A DNA stretch of 64,000 nt, from positions 558,001 to 622,000 of the forward strand of contig NZ_JAUHHC010000001.1 in the NCBI RefSeq assembly GCF_030410485.1, in the 5' to 3' direction. Both the position numbers and the translations under genes were made by a program. The DNA is from Roseateles violae. Lineage in GTDB: Bacteria; Pseudomonadota; Gammaproteobacteria; Burkholderiales; Burkholderiaceae_C. How positions within the stretch are numbered: position 1 is the first letter of the stretch; every line of letters begins with the position of its first letter. The notes beneath the pieces are model-generated. The model ran no database searches and was not told the DNA's origin. It was given only the letters and a program-made list of their open reading frames with translations. This document shows, piece by piece, positions 1-9,899 of this stretch.

Positions 1-24
1 GGGCCGCCTCGATGGAGGATCGCG

Positions 25-1539
25 ATGAGCAAGACCTTGCGCCCCCTTTATCCGCTGCTGCTGGCCGCCCCCCTGCTGCTGCTGTCCGCCTGCGGCACCC
101 AGGTCGTCAACCCGGTCACGGGCAAGACCGAGCGCTCGGTGATGGACGAGGCGGCCGAGGTGCAGGAGGGCGCCAAGGGCCATGCCGAGGTGCTAAAGGA
201 GTACGGCGTCTACGCGAACCCGCGGCTGCAGGCCTATGTGGACGGGCTGGGCCAGAAGCTGGCAGCGCAGTCGCATCGCGCCAACCTGAAGTGGACCTTC
301 ACCGTGCTCGACAGCCCGGAGATCAATGCCTTCGCCCTGCCCGGCGGCTATGTCTATGTGACGCGCGGCATCATGGCCTATCTGGAGAGCGAGGCCGAGC
401 TGGCCGGCGTGATGGGCCACGAGATCGGCCATGTCACCGCGCGCCATGGCGCGCAGCGCGCGACGCGCCAGCAGGCGGCCGGCATCGGCGTGCTGGCGGC
501 CAGCGTGCTGGGCGCGGTGCTGGAGGCGGGCGGCCTCAGCGGGGCCGGCAATCTGGCGAGCCAGGTCTCGCAGACGGCGGCGGCCGGCTATATCGCGTCC
601 TACAGCCGCGACCAGGAATCGCAGGCCGACCAGCTCGGCGCCGAGTACCTGTCGCGCAACCATTACGACCCGCAGAACATGATCGACGTGATCCAGGTGC
701 TCAAGCGCCAGGAGCAATTCGCCGCCGACCGCGCCAAGGCCGAGGGCAAGGCGGCGCCCTCGGGCTCGGGCTGGCTGGCCTCGCACCCGGCCAACGACAA
801 GCGGCTGGCCGATATCCGCGAGTACGCGGCGCGCTACAAGGCCCAGACCGGCTATGCCGACGACGGCCGCGAGCGCTATCTGCAGGCGATCGCCGGCATG
901 AGCTTCGGCGACAGCGCCGAGCAGGGCCTGGTGCGCGGGCGCAACTTCTATCACGAGCAGCTGGGCATCGCGCTGACCGCCCCGCCGGGCTGGACCATCC
1001 AGAACGGGCAGGACGCAATCCTGCTGGTCAACGGCGCCGCCGACGCGGCCCTGGTGCTGCGCATGGTGCCGCCCAAGGCCGGCAGCACGCACGAGGAGGT
1101 GATCCGCAAGGTGCTGGAGCCCGTCGACGGCCGCACCGAGCGCCGCACGATCCACGGCCTGGCCGCCACGCATTTCACCGGCACCGTGCGCAACCAGCAG
1201 GGCCAGACGCGCCCGGTGACGCTGACCCTGGTCAGCGGCCCCGGCGAGCGCACCTACTGGCTGCAGCATGCGGCCAAGAGCGCCGAGGCCGGCCAGCGCG
1301 CGCAGGCCGAGCTGGCCGAGGCCGAGAACTCCTTCCGCGCGCTGAGCGCGGCCGACCGCCAGGCGGCCCAGCCCTGGAGCGTGCAGGCCGTGCCTTATCC
1401 GCGCGGCGGCTTCGCCGAGCTGGCGAAGGCCTCGCCGCTGCCGGCGGCGACGGCCGAGGCCCAGCTGCGGCTGATGAACGGCGTCTACGGCGGCGGCCCC
1501 GAGCCCAGGCCGGGCGCCATGGTCAAGGTCGTGCGCTGA
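25..1539 (+). CDS. M48 family metalloprotease, lipoprotein
   Basis: The product (504 aa) is a predicted periplasmic zinc endopeptidase of the M48 (BepA/LoiP-like) family. It begins with a lipoprotein signal peptide ending in a lipobox (LLSAC, Cys near residue 23), so it is probably anchored to a membrane on the periplasmic side. The zinc motif HEIGH lies near residues 132-136, and ESQAD near residue 198 fits the third-ligand region. After about residue 300 there is an uncharacterised extension of about 200 aa. GGAGG stands 5 bases before the ATG. It converges with the Lrp gene, leaving only 25 bp. The family is known for outer-membrane protein quality control; that role here is inferred. Confidence 0.93.
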   Translation: MSKTLRPLYPLLLAAPLLLLSACGTQVVNPVTGKTERSVMDEAAEVQEGAKGHAEVLKEYGVYANPRLQAYVDGLGQKLAAQSHRANLKWTFTVLDSPEINAFALPGGYVYVTRGIMAYLESEAELAGVMGHEIGHVTARHGAQRATRQQAAGIGVLAASVLGAVLEAGGLSGAGNLASQVSQTAAAGYIASYSRDQESQADQLGAEYLSRNHYDPQNMIDVIQVLKRQEQFAADRAKAEGKAAPSGSGWLASHPANDKRLADIREYAARYKAQTGYADDGRERYLQAIAGMSFGDSAEQGLVRGRNFYHEQLGIALTAPPGWTIQNGQDAILLVNGAADAALVLRMVPPKAGSTHEEVIRKVLEPVDGRTERRTIHGLAATHFTGTVRNQQGQTRPVTLTLVSGPGERTYWLQHAAKSAEAGQRAQAELAEAENSFRALSAADRQAAQPWSVQAVPYPRGGFAELAKASPLPAATAEAQLRLMNGVYGGGPEPRPGAMVKVVR

Positions 1540-1564
1540 GGGGCGCGCCGGCCCGCCGGCCGCC

Positions 1565-2023
1565 TCACCTCAACGGCAGCTTTCCTGCCTTCAGCTGCCG
1601 CAGCACGAAGCTCGACTTCGTGTGCCGGATGCCGGGGATCTTGTAGAGCTGCTCGCGCAAGAGGCGCTCGTAGTCGGCGGTGCCGCTGACGGCGATGCGG
1701 ATCAGGTAGTCGTAGTCGCCCGAGACCAGATAGGCGTCGAGCACCTCGGGGATGGCCTCCAGCGCCTGGCCGAAGCGGATCAGCGCGTCGTCGGTATGGC
1801 TGTCCAGGGTGGCCTGCACGATCACGGTGTCGCCACGGCCGGACTTGGCGGCGTTGATGCGCACCGAGTAGCCCTCGATCACGCCGGCCTCCTCCATGCG
1901 CTTGATGCGGGTCCAGCAGGGCGAGCTGGTCAGCCCGACCTGACTGCTCAGCTCGTTCAGGCTGATGCGCGCATCGCGCTGCAGCGCTTCGAGGATGGCG
2001 ATGTCGAATTTGTCCAGGTCCAT
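1565..2023 (-). CDS. Lrp/AsnC family transcriptional regulator
   Basis: This 152-aa protein has the usual Lrp/AsnC length and layout: an N-terminal helix-turn-helix (about residues 1-60, starting [11 protein letters not shown]) and a C-terminal RAM ligand-binding domain (about 65-145). The open frame continues 19 codons upstream, but MDLDKFD matches the family start and leaves a sensible 99-bp divergent region to the acetolactate synthase gene. Family members sense amino acids, often leucine or other branched-chain residues. The divergent partner makes a branched-chain precursor, so I infer control of that gene and of itself through the nested inverted repeats between them. Confidence 0.93.
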   Translation of the reverse strand: MDLDKFDIAILEALQRDARISLNELSSQVGLTSSPCWTRIKRMEEAGVIEGYSVRINAAKSGRGDTVIVQATLDSHTDDALIRFGQALEAIPEVLDAYLVSGDYDYLIRIAVSGTADYERLLREQLYKIPGIRHTKSSFVLRQLKAGKLPLR

Positions 2024-2043
2024 TTTGCGATCTCGGCTCGATT

Positions 2044-2098
2044 CAGAAAACTTTGCTGCAGTGTCGTTCAGCCACAGCAAATACGGAAGCCTTTTCTG
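2044..2098. promoter_or_regulatory. Nested inverted repeats between Lrp gene and ilvB
   Basis: TTTGCTG (2052-2058) is matched by CAGCAAA (2075-2081), and outside it CAGAAAA (2044-2050) is matched by TTTTCTG (2092-2098). The two dyads lie inside one another and fill the divergent intergenic region. Lrp octamers wrap DNA around several degenerate sites, so this is a plausible binding region; that is inference. Confidence 0.5.
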
Positions 2099-2122
2099 CG
2101 CTCAATCGCCGACATTGTCTGC

Positions 2123-3949
2123 ATGGATAGTTTGCTCGTTGATGCCCCCAAGGCCACCGCCGTCGCCACCGTCACCGCCACGCCGGCCGCGCCCCGCCTC
2201 CCCCGCCCGGCGCGCAATGGCGCCCAGGTCCTGCTCGACACGCTGATCGAGCTGGGCGTCGACACCGTGTTCGGCTACCCCGGCGGCGCGGTGCTGCCGC
2301 TGTACGACGCGCTGCACGGCGAGCCGCGGCTGCGCCATGTGCTGGTGCGCCACGAGCAGGCGGCCGTGCATGCGGCGCAGGGCTATGCGCGCACGACCGG
2401 GCGCCTGGGCGTGGTGCTGGTCACCTCGGGGCCAGGCGTGGCCAACACGACCAGCGGCCTGCTGGACGCGCTCAGCGACTCGGTGCCGCTGCTGTGCATC
2501 GCCGGCCAGGTCGCCACCCATGCAATCGGCAGCGACGCCTTCCAGGAATGCGATGCGCTGGGCATCTCGCGGCCGGTGACCAAGTGGAATGTGCAGCTGC
2601 GCGACCTGCGGCAGATCGAGCAGAAGCTGCGCATCGCCGTGGCGGCGGCGCGCGGCGGGCGGCCGGGGCCGGTGCTGGTGGACTTCCCCAAGGATCTGCA
2701 GCAGCAGCCGATGCCGACCGCAGCGGCCGCGCCCGCCTGGCGGCCGCCCGCCCGGCAGGCGCAGCTGGCGACGATGGCGGCGCGCAAGCCGCCGGCGCAG
2801 GGCCAGATCGAGGCGGTCGCGGCGGCGCTGCGCGCGGCGCGGCGGCCGGTGCTCTATGGCGGCGGCGGCCTGATCAATGCCGGCGCGCCGGCCTGCCAGG
2901 CCTTCACCGAGCTGGCGCGGCTCACCGGCGCGCCGGTCACCCTGACCCTGATGGGCCTGGGCGCCTACCCGGCCTCCGATCCGCAATGGCTGGGCATGCT
3001 GGGCATGCACGGCACGCTGGAGGCGAACCTGGCGATGCACGAGGCGGACCTAGTGGTCTGCGTGGGCGCGCGCTTCGACGACCGCGTCACCGGCCGCCTG
3101 GCCGATTTCTGCCCGCAGGCGCGCATCGCCCATATCGACATCGACGCCGCCTCGATCAACAAGATCGTGCGCGCCGACCTGCCCATCGTCGGCGACTGCG
3201 CCGAGGTCGTGCCGTCGCTGCTGCAGGCCTGCCGCCGCGCGCCGCCCGACCCGGCCCTGCTGGCGCCCTGGTGGGCGCGCATCGAGCAGTGGCGCGCCAA
3301 GCGCAGCCTGGGCTTCGAGGACCGCGCCGACTGCATCGTGCCGCAGGCGCTGATGACACGGCTGCAGGCGGCGCTGGCCGGCCGCGATGCGATCGTGTCG
3401 ACCGACGTCGGCCAGCACCAGATGTGGGCCGCCCAGCATCTGCGCTTCGAGGCGCCGCTGCGCTGGCTCACCTCGGGCGGCGCCGGCACCATGGGCTACG
3501 GCCTGCCGGCCGCCATCGGCGCGCAGATTGCGCACCCGGACAAGACGGTGGTCTGCGTCAGCGGCGACGCCTCGGTGCTGATGAACATCCAGGAGCTGTC
3601 GACGGCCGTCCAGCACCGCACGCCGGTCAAGCTGGTCTTGTGCAACAACGGCTATATGGGCATGGTGCGGCAGTGGCAGGAGCTGATCCACGGCGGCCGC
3701 TACAGCCACAGCTACACGGCCGCGCTGCCGGACTTCGTCGCCGTCGCGCGCGGCTTCGGCTGGCAGGCGGGGCGGGTCGAGCGGCGCGAGGAACTCGACG
3801 CCGCGCTGGCCGAATGCCTGGCGGCGCCGGGGCCCTTCTTCCTCGACGTGCGCGTCGCCGGCGAGGAGAACTGCTTCCCGATGATGCCGGCGGGCCGCGG
3901 CCACCACGAGATCCTGCTCGGCGCGGACAGGCCCTATCGGCCGTCCTGA
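2123..3949 (+). CDS. ilvB: Acetolactate synthase, large (catalytic) subunit
   Basis: This 608-aa thiamine-diphosphate enzyme condenses two pyruvates to acetolactate, or pyruvate with 2-oxobutyrate, the first common step to valine, leucine and isoleucine. After a roughly 30-residue Ala/Pro-rich leader come the pyrimidine-binding domain ([27 protein letters not shown] with the catalytic Glu), the central FAD-type domain and the diphosphate-binding domain ([12 protein letters not shown] followed by [12 protein letters not shown]). ATG at 2123 is chosen because everything upstream in the frame is antisense to the Lrp gene. No small regulatory subunit gene (ilvN/ilvH) or ilvC follows, so this may be an isozyme outside the main ilv operon. 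Its 3' end overlaps the convergent peptidase gene by 16 bp. Confidence 0.9.
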   Translation: MDSLLVDAPKATAVATVTATPAAPRLPRPARNGAQVLLDTLIELGVDTVFGYPGGAVLPLYDALHGEPRLRHVLVRHEQAAVHAAQGYARTTGRLGVVLVTSGPGVANTTSGLLDALSDSVPLLCIAGQVATHAIGSDAFQECDALGISRPVTKWNVQLRDLRQIEQKLRIAVAAARGGRPGPVLVDFPKDLQQQPMPTAAAAPAWRPPARQAQLATMAARKPPAQGQIEAVAAALRAARRPVLYGGGGLINAGAPACQAFTELARLTGAPVTLTLMGLGAYPASDPQWLGMLGMHGTLEANLAMHEADLVVCVGARFDDRVTGRLADFCPQARIAHIDIDAASINKIVRADLPIVGDCAEVVPSLLQACRRAPPDPALLAPWWARIEQWRAKRSLGFEDRADCIVPQALMTRLQAALAGRDAIVSTDVGQHQMWAAQHLRFEAPLRWLTSGGAGTMGYGLPAAIGAQIAHPDKTVVCVSGDASVLMNIQELSTAVQHRTPVKLVLCNNGYMGMVRQWQELIHGGRYSHSYTAALPDFVAVARGFGWQAGRVERREELDAALAECLAAPGPFFLDVRVAGEENCFPMMPAGRGHHEILLGADRPYRPS

Positions 3950-5388
3950 TCGAGCGGCCACAGCGGCCGGCGCAGATGCCGGTAGGGCAGCCCGGTCAGG
4001 TCCACGCGCAGGCTGCCCGGCGTGTCGGCATAGAAGCTGGCCACGGCCAGCGGATCGAAGCCGGCGCGGAAATGCTGGGTCGACTTGACGACCACCAGGC
4101 GCTTGGCCTGCAGAGCTATGCCCAGCTCGCTGAAGCAGTCGGGCGAGAAGACCTGCTGGCGCAGGCTGTTCAGCACGAGGTCGACACCCTGGACGCGCAG
4201 GGCGACGGCGGCACCCAGCGGATCGCGCGAGCCGGGCACCAGGCCGCGCTGCGTCGCATCGCTGCGGCAGGCCAGCACCTCGACCTCCAGATCCAGCGGA
4301 TCGCCCGACATCGGCCCGACCTTGCCGCCGACGCGCAGTGCCAGCCGCGCGCCGACGCCGGCCGCCGTGGCAATCGCCACCGCCTGCGGATCCCAGATCA
4401 TGCCCAGGGCCGCATCGCGCACGCCGCGCTGCAGCAGCGCGCGCAGGATGAAGCTGCTGTCGCAGGCGGCGCCGCCGCCGGGGTTGTCGGCGCTGTCGGC
4501 CAGCACCACCAGGCCCGGCGGCGCGGCCAGCGCCGCGTTGATCGCCTCGTCCATCGGCAGGCGCGGGCTGCTGGCGCGCTGGCGCAGCGCATAGAACTCC
4601 TCGGCCAGCGCCTGGACGATCGCGACGACGTCCTGCTCGGCATAGGCCAGCAGGGCCGCGCCGGTGTGCTCGGTGTCGGACCAGGGAAAGCCGTGCAGCG
4701 CCGACACCGTCAGCAGGCCGGCGCAGCGCTCGCTGTCCTGCAGGCGCTGGACGAATTCGCGCATCGGCGATTCGGTGGTGCCGAAGATGCCGGTCATCGG
4801 CACCCGGCGCCATTGCGCGCGCAGCGCCTTCAGCTCGCCGCGCGCCATGCGGCTCAAGAGGCCGTGCAGCTCGACGCCGCGCGGCGCGTAGTCGGTATGC
4901 GGATATTCCTTGCAGGCGATCAGCACGGCGCCGGAGTCGACCATGGCCGGGCTCAGATTGCAGTGCAGGTCCAGCAGCGCGCCGACCGGCACCTGCTCGC
5001 CGACCAGGGCGCGCACGCGCTGCAGCAGATCGCCCTCGCAGTCCGGATAGCCCTCGGCCAGCATGGCACCGTGCAGCACCAGCAGCACCGCGTCGACGGG
5101 CATGGCAGCCTGCAGATCGGCCAGCAGCTCGTCGCGCAGGCGCTCGTAGTCGGCGCGCGGCAGCGGCCCGGCCGGCTCGGCCTGGGCGAACAGACCCGGC
5201 AGCAGGGTGTCGCCCTGGCGCTTGGCGGCCTCGAACACGCCGCCGAGCACCGCCTGCTCGCGCAAGCGCGCCAGCGCCTGCGGCTCGCTGCCGCGGATCA
5301 GCACGCCCTCCTCGAAGGACTGCCGGCTGGTCGGCAGCGGCGAGAAGCTGTTGGTCTCGTGGATCAGGCCGCCGAGAAATAAACGCAT
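3934..5388 (-). CDS. M81 family metallopeptidase (MlrC-like)
   Basis: The 484-aa product belongs to the M81/MlrC family, named for the zinc enzyme that finishes degradation of linearised microcystin. It opens with [17 protein letters not shown], typical of the family. Zinc-site segments are visible as [18 protein letters not shown] and [13 protein letters not shown], and the C-terminal MlrC_C domain has [20 protein letters not shown] at 5388 is preceded by GGAGGGACAGCG. It is the last gene of an apparent three-gene run (TonB receptor, serine hydrolase, this gene), 103 bp after its neighbour. There is no signal peptide, so it is probably cytoplasmic. M81 proteins are widespread; microcystin as substrate is not shown. 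Confidence 0.88.
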   Translation of the reverse strand: MRLFLGGLIHETNSFSPLPTSRQSFEEGVLIRGSEPQALARLREQAVLGGVFEAAKRQGDTLLPGLFAQAEPAGPLPRADYERLRDELLADLQAAMPVDAVLLVLHGAMLAEGYPDCEGDLLQRVRALVGEQVPVGALLDLHCNLSPAMVDSGAVLIACKEYPHTDYAPRGVELHGLLSRMARGELKALRAQWRRVPMTGIFGTTESPMREFVQRLQDSERCAGLLTVSALHGFPWSDTEHTGAALLAYAEQDVVAIVQALAEEFYALRQRASSPRLPMDEAINAALAAPPGLVVLADSADNPGGGAACDSSFILRALLQRGVRDAALGMIWDPQAVAIATAAGVGARLALRVGGKVGPMSGDPLDLEVEVLACRSDATQRGLVPGSRDPLGAAVALRVQGVDLVLNSLRQQVFSPDCFSELGIALQAKRLVVVKSTQHFRAGFDPLAVASFYADTPGSLRVDLTGLPYRHLRRPLWPLDQDGR

Positions 5389-5411
5389 CGCTGTCCCTCC
5401 AGAAATCAAAC

Positions 5412-5477
5412 AGCACCCGGGGAGCTGGCCGGGCCAGTCCGTCGGGTGCTCGCGCGGCGCAGACGCGGCGCGTCTGC
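5412..5477 (-). promoter_or_regulatory. Two tandem hairpins in spacer between serine hydrolase and M81 gene
   Basis: AGCACCCG (5412-5419) pairs with CGGGTGCT (5443-5450), and GCAGACGC (5459-5466) pairs with GCGTCTGC (5470-5477) around a 3-nt loop. Neither is followed by a T-run. They could cause partial termination or protect mRNA ends, giving different expression of the two genes. No separate promoter was recognised here. Confidence 0.45.
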
Positions 5478-5491
5478 GGGCGTGGTTCAAA

Positions 5492-7432
5492 TCAATACCA
5501 TTGATTGAAGCCGATCATGTGGTGCGCCAGGCCCAACCCCAGCAGCACGGCGAAGGACAGCAGCCACAGCAGGGCCAGCAGGCGTGCCCACTTGCTATGC
5601 GCCGAGCCGGCCTGGAACACCGACTTGGCATGCCAGGCCGAGGCCAGCAGGCCGCCGCCGAAGGCCACGAGCGTGGCGATCTGCGCCAGCGGCAGCAGCA
5701 CCGTGGTGTCGTCCAGGTTCTCCAGCGCCATCACGCAGGCGGTCCACAGGCCCAGCGCGACCAGCACGCCGACGCAGGCCCAGCGCACCCAGCCGACGCT
5801 GCTGGCCGGCGCGGCCACGCCATGCTGGCGGCGCAGCACGGCCACCAGCGGCCACAGCAGCGCGGTCAGCGCCGTCACCAGCGCCGCGCCGCACAGCAGC
5901 AGCAGCGCCGCCGGGCTGGCCAGCGCCGGCACCGGCTCGAAGACGAAGGCGAAGGCATAGGGCTGCATCGCCCAGCGTGTGACCTTGCCGTTTTCGACCT
6001 GCGCCTGGATGCGGCGCTTGCCATGCTCCTCGTCCCAGACGAAGGGGCTGATCTCCCGGAACACGCTGCGCGCGCCGGCCAGGTCGACGGCGATGCGGCC
6101 GTCCTTCAGCGCCTCGACCTTCAGCGGGCTCAACAGCGCCAGCAGCGACAGGAAGGTGGAATCCTCGCGGCGCGTCGTGCGGTGGGCGCCGGCCATCAGC
6201 TGCGCATGGGCCTTGGCCGTCGCTTCGTCGACCTGCGGCTTGGCGGCCGCGCGTGCGTCGGGCAGATAGCGGTCGGCAAAGCCCTCGAACACGCGGTCGC
6301 GCAGCCATTTGCCCATGCCGCGCTCGCCGCCGGCATTGAAGGAGACGTAGACGCCGATGTTCTGCTCTGGGAACAGCGCCAGGTCGGTGTGGAACAGCAC
6401 CGTGTCGCCGCCATGGCCGAAGGCGCGGTGGCCGTTGATGTCCTTCTGGTAGAAGCCCAGGCCGATGCCGCTGACCTCGGGCAGCGGGCGGTAGACCTGG
6501 GTGAACATTTGCTTCAGCGTCTCGGGCTTGAGCAGCTGGGCGTCGCCGAGCCTGCCCTGGTTCAGCATGGCCAGCATGAAGCGGCCCATGTCCTCGCCGG
6601 TGGCCGAGAGGCTGCCGGCCGGCGGCAGGCTGATGATCTCGAAGCCGGTGCCGGCCTTGTCCTGGCTGTGATAGCCGAGCGACATCTGCGGCTTCAGCGC
6701 CTCGGGCAGCGGCTGGCGGAAGGTCGCCTGCTTCATGCCGATCGGGTGCAGCACCTTCTGCTCGATGTAGTCGTCGAAGGGCAGGCCGCTGACGCGCTCG
6801 ACGATGTAGCCGGCCAGCGCGGTCGCGTAGTTCGAGTAGCCGGGCGTGCTGCCGGGCTCGTAGACATAGGGCGGGACATAGGCCTTCAGCACGCCGCCGA
6901 GGTTCGGGCCCTTGTCCGCATAGGTCAGCAGATCGCGCGCGGTCTCCTCGAAGCCGCTCGTGTGCTGCATCACATGGCGCAGCGTCAGCGCCTTGCCGCT
7001 CTTGTAGGCGGGGATCTTGAAGTCCAGGTACTGGTTCAGGTCGGCGTCGAGGTCGAGCTTGCCGGCCTCGACCTGCTGCATCACCGCCACCCAGGTGAAC
7101 AGCTTGGAAACCGAGCCGGGGCGAAACAGCGTGCGCTGCGCATCGACGGCGATGTTCTTCTCCCAGTCGGCGAAGCCATAGCCTTTCTGTACCAGCACCT
7201 GCCCGTCCTTGACGACGACGACGACGGCGCCGGGCACGCGCGCGGTGCGCAGCGCCGCCGGTAGCAGGCCGTCCAGCCAGGCCTCGGCATCGACGGCACT
7301 CAGCGCCACGCCGGCCGCGCCATTGGGCGTCTGGCTCGGGGCCGACGCCGTCTGCGCCAGCACCGGCTGCAGGGCGCCGGCGCACAGGGCAAGCGCCAGC
7401 ACGCGCAGTTTCTTGAACATCAGGGTCTTCAT
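5492..7432 (-). CDS. Serine hydrolase, beta-lactamase/transpeptidase fold, membrane-anchored
   Basis: This 646-aa protein has a signal peptide (to about residue 27, ALAQ-T), a class C beta-lactamase/S12-type domain and four C-terminal hydrophobic segments (from about residue 510). The catalytic motifs are complete: S107-V-S-K110 (nucleophile and base), Y199-S-N201 and a GHGGD motif near residue 340. The family includes DD-peptidases, D-aminopeptidases and MlrB, the linear-microcystin peptidase. The stop is 103 bp before the M81 gene and the start is 19 bp after the TonB receptor gene, so the three are probably co-transcribed. The likely role is periplasmic cleavage of an imported peptide; the actual bond cleaved is unknown. 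Confidence 0.88.
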   Translation of the reverse strand: MKTLMFKKLRVLALALCAGALQPVLAQTASAPSQTPNGAAGVALSAVDAEAWLDGLLPAALRTARVPGAVVVVVKDGQVLVQKGYGFADWEKNIAVDAQRTLFRPGSVSKLFTWVAVMQQVEAGKLDLDADLNQYLDFKIPAYKSGKALTLRHVMQHTSGFEETARDLLTYADKGPNLGGVLKAYVPPYVYEPGSTPGYSNYATALAGYIVERVSGLPFDDYIEQKVLHPIGMKQATFRQPLPEALKPQMSLGYHSQDKAGTGFEIISLPPAGSLSATGEDMGRFMLAMLNQGRLGDAQLLKPETLKQMFTQVYRPLPEVSGIGLGFYQKDINGHRAFGHGGDTVLFHTDLALFPEQNIGVYVSFNAGGERGMGKWLRDRVFEGFADRYLPDARAAAKPQVDEATAKAHAQLMAGAHRTTRREDSTFLSLLALLSPLKVEALKDGRIAVDLAGARSVFREISPFVWDEEHGKRRIQAQVENGKVTRWAMQPYAFAFVFEPVPALASPAALLLLCGAALVTALTALLWPLVAVLRRQHGVAAPASSVGWVRWACVGVLVALGLWTACVMALENLDDTTVLLPLAQIATLVAFGGGLLASAWHAKSVFQAGSAHSKWARLLALLWLLSFAVLLGLGLAHHMIGFNQWY

Positions 7433-7451
7433 GCGGGTTGCGCTCTTTTTC

Positions 7452-9707
7452 TTAGAAGTTGTAGTGCAGGGTCGCGCCTATCGTGCGCGGCTGGGCATTG
7501 GTGACGTTCAGCGGCAGGCCGAAGGCAAGCAGGGCGGTATCGGCGGCCATGATGGCGCGCTTGTCGCCGAGGTTGCGCACGAAGGCGGTGAGCTGCCACT
7601 GGCCCAGGTCCAAGCCCCAGCTCGCATCGACCAGGGTGTAGGCCGGCATGCTGAAGTTGGGCACCGAGCTGTCCGCCGAGTCGAAGCCGGCATTGCGCTG
7701 GCCGGCGTGGCGCAGGCCCAGGCTCGCCCAGGACGGGTGGCTGGCCAGATCGAACGCATAGCGCAGGCCCAGCGTGTAGCCGAGCTTGGCGGTGTTGGGC
7801 ATGCGTGAACCGGCCGGGCCCAGCGAGGCGTCCTCGGTCAGCTTGGCATCCATCAGCGCCAGCGTGCCGTCGAGGTTCCAGTGCGCGTCCAGCGCATAGC
7901 GGGCGGCCAGTTCCAGGCCCTTGACGCGCGCCTTGCCGGCATTGACGACGATGGTGCTGATGCCCAGGGCCTGCGGCTGCTGCAGGTCCTTCCAGTGGAT
8001 GTCGAAGAGCGCGGCCTCGATGTTCAGGCGCCGGTCGAGCAGATCGGCCTTGTAGCCGAGCTCGTAGCTCCACAAGGTGTCATGCGAGAACGAGGTCGGC
8101 GTGCCGGGGATGACCTGCAGATTGCCGTCCAGCGCCGGCGGGTTCGGGCCGCCCGGGCGGTAGCCGCTCGCGGCGCGGAAGTAGACGGCGCTGTCCTTGT
8201 CGACGTTGTAGCGCAAGGTGCCCAGATAGGTCTTGGCGGTGTCCTCGCTGGACGAGTCGGAGTCGAGCGGGCCGGCGCCAACAACGCTGTAGCGCTGCTC
8301 GTTCTTGGCCACGCGCGCGCCGACCGTCACCGACCAGGCCGGGCTCCAGTTCCAGGTCAGGTCGCCGTAGAAGGCGCGTTCGTCGTAGGTGGACGGCTGA
8401 TTCAGCGCCTGCAGATCCATCGCGCCGCCGCCGCCGGCCAGCTGCCCCCACAGGCGCTGGCCGACATTGCCCTCTTCCTGGTCGTTGTAGAAGCCGAGCA
8501 GCCATTCGACCGTGCCGCGCGCCGAGGTCAGGCGCAGTTCCTGCGTCTTCTTGCGCAGGCTGATCTTGTTGTCGAGCCGGACGAAGTCGAAGGCACCCGG
8601 CGGCACCAGCGCGGTCGCGTCCTGGGCGGTATCGCTGTCGAAGCGCTGGGTCGCCAAGATCGCGTTGAAGCGCGCCCAGCCGAAGTCGTACTCGAAATCG
8701 GCCGAGCCCAGCGTCGTCTTGGTCGTATAGGGCTCGCCGGTGGCCAGATGGCGGGTCAGGTCGCCATAGATGGGCCGGCCGGTGTCGATGTCGTACTCGA
8801 CGGTGTTGGTGCCGTTGCGCTCGATCTGCTGCGTCGTCGCGGCCAGGCGGACCTTCATCTTGGACATCGGCTCGAGCAGCAGCGAGACCCGCGCCCCGCG
8901 CGTGTCGCCATCGTTGATGTGCTCGCCGGAGGCCGGGCCCACGGCGGTGATGTAGCCGCCCTCATGGTCGTTGAAGGCCGCGACGCGCAGCGCCGCGACA
9001 TCCTGCGACAGCGGCACGTTCAGCACCGCGTTCTCGGTGTGGCCGATGCCGCCGTTCTTGGTGCCGCGCACGCCCAGGCCGATCTTGCCGCCGAAGGCCG
9101 AGCTGTCGGGCTCGTTGGTCACGTACTTCAAGAGGCCGCCCATCGCGCCGGCGCCGTAGAGGGTGCCCTGCGGCCCACGCAGCACCTCGATATGGTTCAG
9201 GTCCAAGAGCGAGAGGTCCAGCGCCGTCGTGCCGCCATGGACGAAGGCACTGCTGGAGCCGAAGGCGACCTCGTCGACGTACATGCCGACGGTGGCGATC
9301 TGCTGCTCGCCGACGCTGACGCCGCGCATCGTCACCGCCCCGCGGCCCGGGCCACCGCCGGTCTTGACATCGACGCCGGGCAGGGAACCGACATAGTCGA
9401 TCAGCGAGGCGGCGCCGGAACGCTCGAGGTTCTCGGTGCCGAGAATCTCGACCCGCAGCGGCACCTCGCGCACCGGCTCGCGGCGGCGCGTCGCGGTGAC
9501 GGTGATGGTGTCCAGCCGCTCCGGATCCTGCGCGGATGGCCTGGCCTTGGCATCGGCGGGCGCCGCATCGGCCGGCTTGTCGGCCGGCGCCGTTTGCGCC
9601 CAGGCCGATGGCGTGCCCAGCGCGGCCAGGCAGGGTAGCAACAGGGCGACGAGCTTGCGTTGCTGGGAGGGCGCCTTGCGCAGGCGCGAGCGGTTCGATC
9701 GACTCAT
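7452..9707 (-). CDS. TonB-dependent outer-membrane receptor
   Basis: The 751-aa product is a TonB-dependent active importer. It has a signal peptide (cleavage near PSAWAQ), a TonB-box-like stretch (LDTITVTATRR), an N-terminal plug domain with the IEVLRGPQGTLYGAGAMGG segment, and a C-terminal barrel ending in LHYNF, the usual terminal aromatic. ATG at 9707 follows GGAGAGACCA; the longer frame starts inside the promoter/operator region. It heads the run with the serine hydrolase and M81 peptidase, and a regulator palindrome lies 43 bp upstream. The substrate is probably a peptide too large for porins, judged from its neighbours. A siderophore receptor is less likely because no iron genes are nearby. 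Confidence 0.92.
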   Translation of the reverse strand: MSRSNRSRLRKAPSQQRKLVALLLPCLAALGTPSAWAQTAPADKPADAAPADAKARPSAQDPERLDTITVTATRRREPVREVPLRVEILGTENLERSGAASLIDYVGSLPGVDVKTGGGPGRGAVTMRGVSVGEQQIATVGMYVDEVAFGSSSAFVHGGTTALDLSLLDLNHIEVLRGPQGTLYGAGAMGGLLKYVTNEPDSSAFGGKIGLGVRGTKNGGIGHTENAVLNVPLSQDVAALRVAAFNDHEGGYITAVGPASGEHINDGDTRGARVSLLLEPMSKMKVRLAATTQQIERNGTNTVEYDIDTGRPIYGDLTRHLATGEPYTTKTTLGSADFEYDFGWARFNAILATQRFDSDTAQDATALVPPGAFDFVRLDNKISLRKKTQELRLTSARGTVEWLLGFYNDQEEGNVGQRLWGQLAGGGGAMDLQALNQPSTYDERAFYGDLTWNWSPAWSVTVGARVAKNEQRYSVVGAGPLDSDSSSEDTAKTYLGTLRYNVDKDSAVYFRAASGYRPGGPNPPALDGNLQVIPGTPTSFSHDTLWSYELGYKADLLDRRLNIEAALFDIHWKDLQQPQALGISTIVVNAGKARVKGLELAARYALDAHWNLDGTLALMDAKLTEDASLGPAGSRMPNTAKLGYTLGLRYAFDLASHPSWASLGLRHAGQRNAGFDSADSSVPNFSMPAYTLVDASWGLDLGQWQLTAFVRNLGDKRAIMAADTALLAFGLPLNVTNAQPRTIGATLHYNF

Positions 9708-9728
9708 TGGTCTCTCCAGACGATGGCG

Positions 9729-9756
9729 ATTAGAATTCGATCGATATAGTTTCCAA
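9729..9756 (-). promoter_or_regulatory. Candidate promoter of TonB receptor operon
   Basis: On the minus strand TTGGAA (9756-9751) and TCTAAT (9734-9729) are separated by 16 nt, a reasonable sigma-70 pair. The -35 hexamer is part of the operator palindrome, so bound regulator would block polymerase. Predicted only by eye. Confidence 0.45.
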
Positions 9757-9765
9757 TTTGGAAAA
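9750..9765. promoter_or_regulatory. Operator 1 for the XRE-cupin regulator
   Basis: TTTCCAA-T-TTGGAAA (9750-9764, plus one A) is a perfect 15-bp palindrome in the divergent region between the TonB receptor and regulator genes. An almost identical palindrome occurs at 12039-12055. Symmetrically, plus-strand TTGGAA (9758-9763) with TGTAAA (9780-9785) 16 nt on could be the regulator's own promoter. The shared sequence is seen; binding by the regulator is inferred. Confidence 0.7.
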
Positions 9766-9899
9766 TTATTTCCCATCGGTGTAAACCTTAGCCCATAACG
9801 GCTGTCGCCCGCCGCCGCAGCGCGACGCCGTCGCCTAGGGCATGTAGGGAGACCGGCTCCGCCCTCCTGGCCTATGATGGCCCGTCACTTCCAAGCACC

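Noticed and set aside
1540-1564. CCGGCC-rich dyad between the M48 and Lrp genes as a terminator
   Set aside because: The short, G+C-only symmetry is expected by chance in this genome and there is no T-run.
2494-5382. Long overlapping frames through ilvB and the M81 gene
   Set aside because: They run antisense or out of frame to genes with family motifs and lack starts with ribosome-binding sites.
7452-9707. TonB receptor as a siderophore receptor
   Set aside because: No siderophore synthesis, ferric reductase or Fur-box-like sequence was seen; its neighbours are peptidases and a peptide transporter.
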